A stretch of DNA of 39,801 nucleotides from a virus. Under the pieces are notes generated by a model. That model had not been told where the DNA came from, searched no databases, and worked only from the letters and a program-made list of their open reading frames with translations. This document shows positions 34,715 to 39,801 of the stretch, one piece after another. A program made the position numbers and the translations under genes. The stretch is from the IMG/VR virus record IMGVR_UViG_3300035670_000552, positions 1 through 39,801 of that record; one strand, 5' to 3'. Each line of letters begins with the position of its first letter. The stretch's first letter is position 1.

Positions 34715-36352
34715 GTGGCATTACCCGGAGGATCTAGCGGATTGGCGGGTTCGGTTGTAAGCCTCGTGAACCTCGTCGTCCAAGTGCATAACCAAGATGC
34801 TATCGGGCGAATGGCTGGAAGTTTCGGCAAGTTGCGTCGAGGCTTCCAAGAGTTCGGCGTCACCACGATCTTCTTGGATCGTTTGATGCAGTCATTCGGT
34901 CGAGGCTGGGAGGCGCTTACCCGCATCCTAAACGTAGACGACTTCACAGAGCAGGCGTCGAAACTCAACAAGATGTCCGCCGGCCTCGGTATGCAGTCCG
35001 ATCAACTCAGTGCGTTCGTCGGCCTATCGCAAAGATACGGTGCGGAGATCAACGACGTACCAGACTTGATCGCTACAATGCAAGATAAGTTGATGGAGTT
35101 CGCCGACGGCAACAAGACTGTTGTGGACGATCTAAAAGGCACGAACCTACTGCCGGAGGACTTCGTAGGCAAGGGTCCGCTAGACAGGTTCTTGACGCTT
35201 GTGGATGGGCTCAAGAATCTCGACAGACAGACGAGATCTGCCGTTATGTCTCGGTTCTTCGGCGACGACGTGGCGCGTAAGTACGCCCCGCTTGCGGACC
35301 GTGGATCGAAGGCGATCATCGAGGACATGAAGGCTATGGCCGCCTCGGGCCAAGTATTGACCAAAGCACAGATCGAGATGGGGGAGGCAACTAGGACGTC
35401 TCTCGGCGTTCTCTCCGGCGTGTTTACAGGCTTCCGCAACAACATGACGCAATCCCTGCTGCCCGTGGTCAAACGAGCCGCAGAGGAGGCGGCCGTGTAC
35501 ATGGTAGATCTTGCGCGGGTTGCGGCGCAGCACTTTGACGAGATGTCGGGTATGTTCCAGCGCCTCTACACTTGGCTTACGGGACAGGACATCTTCAAGG
35601 GTTTGATCACAAACGCGAACGACGCTTTCTCAGCGATCCAAGCCGCTATTCTGGGACTAGTCACGATGGCGCTGCTGTATCTGGCGCCATTGATCTACTC
35701 GGCCATGTCTTTCATCGCCGTGTGGGCGCTACTGGGTTTGGCGGCACAAGACTTCTACGTCTACATGCAGGGCGGCCCCTCTTTGATCGGAGACATGCTC
35801 AACAGCGGCAACTCGTTCGTCTACACCTTCCTCGGAGGCATCTACGCGATCTACAAGGCCGTAGTGATGCTGGGAGAGGTGGCTTTTATGATGTTGAAGG
35901 AGATCCTACAGAGTCCACTGCTGCCTGTGTTCTTCGCCATGATCGTGGCCGCGCTCGGGTTCCTGCTGATGTCGATTACGGCCTTCTTCGGCGTCGTTTT
36001 CGCCTTCTTCCGCATCTTGAATACGATCATTCTGGGGGTTATCGGCGTTCTGGAGGTCGTTATCGGGATGATTGCTGCCATCTACGGCGCTTTCGTCAAA
36101 CTGTTCTTTGGTGAGGTGGGGCAGGGTTTGCAAGACTTCGGTAAGGGTTTGACTAAGACGGGCGGAGGTAGGATCAAAAACCTATTTCAACAGGACATCT
36201 TCGCCGCTGGGTACATGCCGACGAACGGCAAACCGCCTACGCAGAACAACATCGTCGTAAACAATACCGTCAACTCGGTGAACGCCCCCCAGACGGCGCT
36301 GGCCATCATGGGCGACTCCGCAACTCGTATCGGCGACAAGGTGCGCGAATGA
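34715..36352 (+). CDS. Tape measure protein
   Basis: 545 aa from GTG 34715. N-terminal helices (FGKLRRGFQEFGVTTIFLDR) and repeated helical segments, with long hydrophobic regions at about residues 305-345, 368-390 and 400-465 (FFAMIVAALGFLLMSITAFF). Such regions are typical of tape measures that insert in the host membrane. It sets tail length and is ejected with DNA. At ~545 aa the tail is likely short to medium. The C-terminus (NNIVVNNTVNSVNAPQ) is beta-like. The stop overlaps the next start. Confidence 0.85.
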   Translation: MALPGGSSGLAGSVVSLVNLVVQVHNQDAIGRMAGSFGKLRRGFQEFGVTTIFLDRLMQSFGRGWEALTRILNVDDFTEQASKLNKMSAGLGMQSDQLSAFVGLSQRYGAEINDVPDLIATMQDKLMEFADGNKTVVDDLKGTNLLPEDFVGKGPLDRFLTLVDGLKNLDRQTRSAVMSRFFGDDVARKYAPLADRGSKAIIEDMKAMAASGQVLTKAQIEMGEATRTSLGVLSGVFTGFRNNMTQSLLPVVKRAAEEAAVYMVDLARVAAQHFDEMSGMFQRLYTWLTGQDIFKGLITNANDAFSAIQAAILGLVTMALLYLAPLIYSAMSFIAVWALLGLAAQDFYVYMQGGPSLIGDMLNSGNSFVYTFLGGIYAIYKAVVMLGEVAFMMLKEILQSPLLPVFFAMIVAALGFLLMSITAFFGVVFAFFRILNTIILGVIGVLEVVIGMIAAIYGAFVKLFFGEVGQGLQDFGKGLTKTGGGRIKNLFQQDIFAAGYMPTNGKPPTQNNIVVNNTVNSVNAPQTALAIMGDSATRIGDKVRE

Positions 36353-37242
36353 TCAAGAACACCAGTGCATATGGTTGTTTCGTGATGGCGTGCCAGATCG
36401 AGGACGCCGGCTACCCGCAGATGTTCGCGCTGCCTTTCTTCTCTACGATCTCAGAGCAGTTGAGCATCACGAACAACGTAGCCAAGCACCCGCTGGATAA
36501 CGGCCTGTTTGTCAACGATCATGTGAATCAGGAGCCGGACACGTTCGACGTTGCGTTCAACGTGTCCGAGATGCTGATCGGTGCAGAGGCCGTGTACGTT
36601 ACTCAGTTCGTGGGACAAGTTAGGTCTTCGGACGTATACGAAACGCAGCGAACGGTAACCAACACGGACGAGACGGGGCAAGTTCGATCTGTCAGCGTCA
36701 ATCTGCGCCGCAATATAGTCTATGACGAGGACGTGCTCCGCAACATGGTTGGCGAGAAGATCGCGGCATACGAGCGTGTTCTGATGCAGTACCGCAACAT
36801 GAAGTGGGAACTGAACACCACACGGCACGGTGTTCTGGACGACTACATGATCACTTCTGTATCCTTCAACGCAGGAGCCTCCGCGCAGTCTGTGGAGATC
36901 AGAATCAACTTTCAGAAGGTCCGCTTCGCCACGTCCAGTAACGTCCTGCTGCCTACGATCCCCCAAGCGGTCAAGGCAGCGGCCACTACGTCTACGAGGA
37001 GCCGTGGGGGTAGGGCGATTGGCGGCCTCCAGATGAAGAAGTTGGATCTCGGAGGCGGTTTCGATCTCAACTGGGATTTGGGTAACCTTATGCCGCAACT
37101 AGGCGCGGAAAGCCTTGCGCGCAAGTTGTACTATGGCAGTAGCGGATCACCCGGAGGCAACCCTCTGGCCACAGACGGGACGGGAACGTTCCCTGTGTCT
37201 ATGCCAGAAGTGGAAGATCCACTTGCCGTCTCTCTACCGTGA
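36349..37242 (+). CDS. Dit-like baseplate/tail-tip protein (297 aa)
   Basis: ATGA-coupled to the tape measure. FFSTISEQLSITNNVAKHPL, then DNGLFVNDHVNQEPDTFDV is the Dit-like N-terminal signature (S-E-..tN.v..HPl..G..v.DHv...P). The C-terminus has a low-complexity linker (TTSTRSRGGRAIGG) and a short tail. Probably links the last tube ring to the baseplate hub. Confidence 0.75.
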   Translation: MIKNTSAYGCFVMACQIEDAGYPQMFALPFFSTISEQLSITNNVAKHPLDNGLFVNDHVNQEPDTFDVAFNVSEMLIGAEAVYVTQFVGQVRSSDVYETQRTVTNTDETGQVRSVSVNLRRNIVYDEDVLRNMVGEKIAAYERVLMQYRNMKWELNTTRHGVLDDYMITSVSFNAGASAQSVEIRINFQKVRFATSSNVLLPTIPQAVKAAATTSTRSRGGRAIGGLQMKKLDLGGGFDLNWDLGNLMPQLGAESLARKLYYGSSGSPGGNPLATDGTGTFPVSMPEVEDPLAVSLP

Positions 37243-37251
37243 GGCTATGAC

Positions 37252-37593
37252 ATGGACGTATACTACTTCGACACGGAACTGCCTGTTTTCAGAGAAAGGA
37301 TCCTACTCCAGCAGAAGGCGTACCTGTTCGATTTCGATTGGAACACGCGATTGTCGGATTGGCGTGTAACCGTTACCCCAGAGGGTGAAACAGAGCCGAT
37401 CGCCGTAAACATGCGGGTGGGCGAGGGGTGTACCGTGTTCTTGACAGACGGCGCGGCTATGTTCTTCGGCAAAGAGCCGTATCAACAGAGCGCGCTAAGG
37501 GATTACACGGTGTTTATGATCACAGCGACTTTGGACGAGATCAATAGCGGCGTGAGCGGGTTCCAGAAAGATCCGCTGCCTGAGTTGGTGTGA
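37252..37593 (+). CDS. Baseplate plug-like protein (113 aa)
   Basis: ATG 37252. YLFDFDWNTRLSDWRVTVTP with TEPIAVNMRVGEGCT resembles the small plug proteins described in the Pam3-type baseplate (beta domain with F..N.R...W...v). Position between Dit-like and hub genes supports it. Stop is 1 nt before the next ATG. Confidence 0.65.
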   Translation: MDVYYFDTELPVFRERILLQQKAYLFDFDWNTRLSDWRVTVTPEGETEPIAVNMRVGEGCTVFLTDGAAMFFGKEPYQQSALRDYTVFMITATLDEINSGVSGFQKDPLPELV

Positions 37594-37594
37594 C

Positions 37595-38479
37595 ATGGAT
37601 CGTTCTCAGATCTTCCGTGGCGATACGCTGTTCGGACGCAGCATCGTGTTTGAGATCGGAGAGAGCGGCGGAGAGGGCCGCCTTTTCAGCACAGATCAGG
37701 GTTTCGATCTTGAGTTCGATGTGATGTACGACTGTTCTGGCGAGCCCCCTAGTGCCTCCTGCACGATCTACAATCCGCCAAGAGAGTTCGGGTCGTTTAT
37801 GCGGCGCGTGCAGTCCAAGAGTTTTGTTGGGATCAGTGCGGGCTACGGCAAGGACGTCACTAGGTTGTACGCTGGTAATGTCGTAAAGGATTCGATCAAG
37901 TTCGCTAAGAACGATGCGGATTGGTCGATCTTGTTTGAGTGCCTTTCGGCGGGGGAGAAGTACCGTAACAAGATCTACTCTAGTGGCGATGCGCGGAGCC
38001 AGACGTTTGAGGAGGTATTTAGATCTGCCGCCGCTGCCGCAGAGGTAGAGGTCAAGGCGCTAGATCTAAGCGGCCTATCAAGCCAGACTATGCCACGCGG
38101 CAGGGTCTACCACGGCCCCGCTTTTCGGTTGATGGATCAACTCGCCAAGATGGCCAAGGCGCAACTCGTTTTCGACGGCAACTCTGTGTCTCTTGTTCGC
38201 TATGATCGAGGACATAACGTGCTTGAGTTGGTGCCTCGGTTCACTACAGAGGACGGCACGCTTATCGGTTCTCCAGAGGAGATCGAGAAGGGTTTGAGCA
38301 TCAAGGTGCTATTGACCCCGGAGATCCTTCCGGGCCAGCAGATACAGGTCGAATACTTTGATCGTTTCGACGGAGCCATGCGTACGGCTCGTTTGATCGC
38401 TCAAAAGGTAAAGCATACGGGCAACAACACTGCCGGCGATTTCTGCACGGAGATCGAAGGCCGCCTCTACGAGAAGTAG
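37595..38479 (+). CDS. Baseplate hub protein (gp27-like, 294 aa)
   Basis: GRSIVFEIGESGGEGRLFST, then FDLEFDVMYDCSGEPPSASC and YNPPREFGSFMR show the N-terminal tube-like domain of hub proteins. Later RGRVYHGPAFRLMDQLAKMA and STDQ/ILPGQQIQVEYFDRFD fit gp27/gpD-like hubs. It would form the trimer that holds the spike. Confidence 0.75.
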   Translation: MDRSQIFRGDTLFGRSIVFEIGESGGEGRLFSTDQGFDLEFDVMYDCSGEPPSASCTIYNPPREFGSFMRRVQSKSFVGISAGYGKDVTRLYAGNVVKDSIKFAKNDADWSILFECLSAGEKYRNKIYSSGDARSQTFEEVFRSAAAAAEVEVKALDLSGLSSQTMPRGRVYHGPAFRLMDQLAKMAKAQLVFDGNSVSLVRYDRGHNVLELVPRFTTEDGTLIGSPEEIEKGLSIKVLLTPEILPGQQIQVEYFDRFDGAMRTARLIAQKVKHTGNNTAGDFCTEIEGRLYEK

Positions 38480-38487
38480 GAGGGCAA

Positions 38488-39105
38488 ATGCAGTCTTTTC
38501 TCCAAACCTTCCGAAACCTGATCAACGAAGACCTGTCCGATCTACACACCATGATGATCGCCAAGATCGTCAGCGTGAACATGGACACCTTACGGGTGGA
38601 CGTGCAGCCTCTCGTCCGCAGGCCCAGCGTAAAGCGCCACAACGTAGAGATCACATACACCTCGCTGCCCACGCTGTTCGACGTGCCCTTGGCGTTTCCG
38701 AGAAGCAGTGTAGCCATGATCACGCACAAAGTGGCCGTTGGCGACATTGTGGAGATCCGTTTTGCTCAGCACTCACTAGACGAGATCCTTTCTGGCGATT
38801 CATTGGACGAGATCACGGCGCAGGACGTACGCAAGCACGCCCTACAGGATGCTGTGGCCGTGCCCATCTCGTTTGGCCCAGTACATGCCACCTCGGAGGG
38901 GGCAGATTACGAGATCATCGCGGCTGACGTACGGATCGGGAACCCGTCTGTGTCTCAGTTTCTAGTGCGCGAGGACTTGCAGGACGTTATGGATACGATG
39001 ATTGGGCAGATCAACGCAGCCCTATTGGCCATCTCCACCAACGTGGCGTACACGCCGGTGTCCAACGTGATCGTACCTACAACAGTCAACCTAAAGGGGT
39101 CGTGA
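38488..39105 (+). CDS. Baseplate spike protein (gp138/gpV-like, 205 aa)
   Basis: ATG 38488 behind AGGAGG. AKIVSVNMDTLRVDVQPLVR, LPTLFDVPLAFPRSSVAMIT and HKVAVGDIVEIRFAQHSLDE form the OB-fold of gp138 N-terminal-type spikes. The C-terminal ~60 residues would form the beta-helical tip. The stop overlaps the next start (TGATG). Confidence 0.8.
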   Translation: MQSFLQTFRNLINEDLSDLHTMMIAKIVSVNMDTLRVDVQPLVRRPSVKRHNVEITYTSLPTLFDVPLAFPRSSVAMITHKVAVGDIVEIRFAQHSLDEILSGDSLDEITAQDVRKHALQDAVAVPISFGPVHATSEGADYEIIAADVRIGNPSVSQFLVREDLQDVMDTMIGQINAALLAISTNVAYTPVSNVIVPTTVNLKGS

Positions 39106-39524
39106 TGGCCAGCGATGTTCTCCGCACGGGGGAAGACTACGATCTAAACCCCAGCGATGGGTATGTAGACGACGATACCGATCCCCGTCTAGTGGAGCAG
39201 CACGTCCGCGATTCTCTCAACATGTTCCGTGGAGAGTGGATCTTCAACGGAACCTACGGCATGGATTGGCTTAGGATCAAGAGCAGCAAGTTGGATAACC
39301 TGACGTTTCTGGCCGCTGAGATCCGGCGATTCGTCGCAGCGATCCCCAACATGCGGAACGTAAACGTCGCCTCCACGGAACGCGAAGGGCGCTCGATCTC
39401 CATTACATTGACGGGGCAGTACAACCGCGTACAACAGGACATCCGCGTCTATATCCCCCTTGCCACCACCAGCAACGTGGGTTATAACGGGATGGCCCAC
39501 GTCTACTTCCGTGCGCGGGGCTGA
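39105..39524 (+). CDS. Baseplate wedge protein (gp25-like, 139 aa)
   Basis: ATG 39105 (GTG one codon earlier possible). DPRLVEQHVRDSLNMFRGEW, then IFNGTYGMDWLRIKSSKL and RNVNVASTEREGRSISITLT fit GpW/gp25 proteins, with the EW-sheath-initiator pattern. Probably starts sheath assembly at the baseplate. Confidence 0.75.
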   Translation: MASDVLRTGEDYDLNPSDGYVDDDTDPRLVEQHVRDSLNMFRGEWIFNGTYGMDWLRIKSSKLDNLTFLAAEIRRFVAAIPNMRNVNVASTEREGRSISITLTGQYNRVQQDIRVYIPLATTSNVGYNGMAHVYFRARG

Positions 39525-39557
39525 TGATCTGGTTAGTCTATATGGGAGGATCCATCC

Positions 39558-39801
39558 ATGCCTATGACGACTAACGGATACCGCCCTCGCAACGCCGGAG
39601 AGTGGTACGAACTATTCAAGACGACGGCGGAATCGGCTCTCGCTTCGATCGGCAAGCCCGCCCCACGGTGGCAACCGCACGAGTTCCTGACGCTCCTGTT
39701 CTCGACCACCGCTATGGCGGTAGCGGAGATCGACGAGGCCGTTAGTGCAATCCAAGATGCCCGATCTATCTACAATGCTTCGGGAGCATACCTCTACGAA
39801 C
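39558..39801 (+). CDS. Baseplate J-like protein, partial at 3' end
   Basis: ATG 39558 with GGGAGG upstream. Only 81 codons are in the window. YRPRNAGEWYELFKTTAESA, the AVAEIDEAVSAIQDARSIYN segment and SGAYLYE match the N-terminal helical arm of baseplate J/gp6-like wedge proteins. It continues past the right edge. Confidence 0.7.
   Translation, partial: MPMTTNGYRPRNAGEWYELFKTTAESALASIGKPAPRWQPHEFLTLLFSTTAMAVAEIDEAVSAIQDARSIYNASGAYLYE

Overview
The window is part of the genome of a tailed phage with a contractile tail (myovirus morphology). Most of it is GC-rich, and the genes are packed, often with ATGA, GTGA or TGATG start/stop overlaps and strong AGGAGG-type ribosome binding sites. The host cannot be named from the sequence. 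The lipoprotein signals, Shine-Dalgarno sites and amidase endolysin fit a bacterial host. The order of structural genes (portal, amidase, DUF2213 protease, decoration protein, DUF2184 capsid, connectors, sheath, tube, chaperone pair, tape measure, Dit-like, plug, hub, spike, gp25-like, J-like) resembles small Pam3-like myophages.

Layout. 1-12.5 kb: a leftward early-type region with a Cas4/RecB-like Fe-S nuclease (running off the left edge), a two-HTH DNA-binding protein, zinc-ribbon and winged-helix proteins, small membrane proteins, a cluster of Ead/Ea22-like paralogs and an Ala-rich Imm-5-like protein. One rightward gene, a dCMP deaminase, sits inside it. 12.5-13.1 kb: a control region. 13.1-15.3 kb: rightward small and large terminase. 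15.3-16.5 kb: spacer with one zinc-finger gene. 16.5-19.0 kb: a segment bounded by about 30-bp inverted repeats, with different oligonucleotide usage and seven very small genes closed by a strong terminator. 19.2-19.9 kb: an HslV/proteasome-like Ntn-hydrolase. 20.0-21.9 kb: a leftward block of six small genes. 21.9-22.3 kb: an AT-rich bidirectional control region. 22.3-39.8 kb: the rightward virion operon, leaving the window inside a baseplate J-like gene.

Regulation appears in three repeated signals. The first is a tandem TTGACA pair with an 11-bp period, in its full form followed by CCCTAGCGCACA, found upstream of early operons and always in the direction of transcription. The second is an AT-rich element (TTGAAT, 16 bp, TA-rich hexamer) upstream of terminase, downstream of TerL and upstream of the portal operon. 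The third is a perfect inverted repeat just downstream of the terminase promoter that could be an operator.

The most unusual items are the inverted-repeat-bounded cassette, the proteasome-like hydrolase with a putative N-terminal serine, the tail chaperone -1 frameshift at TTTTTTC, the portal fused to a Cys-rich domain, and the nuclease fused in frame to a Pro-rich extension with its own internal ribosome binding site. Family assignments come from motif recognition by eye; no database search was run.
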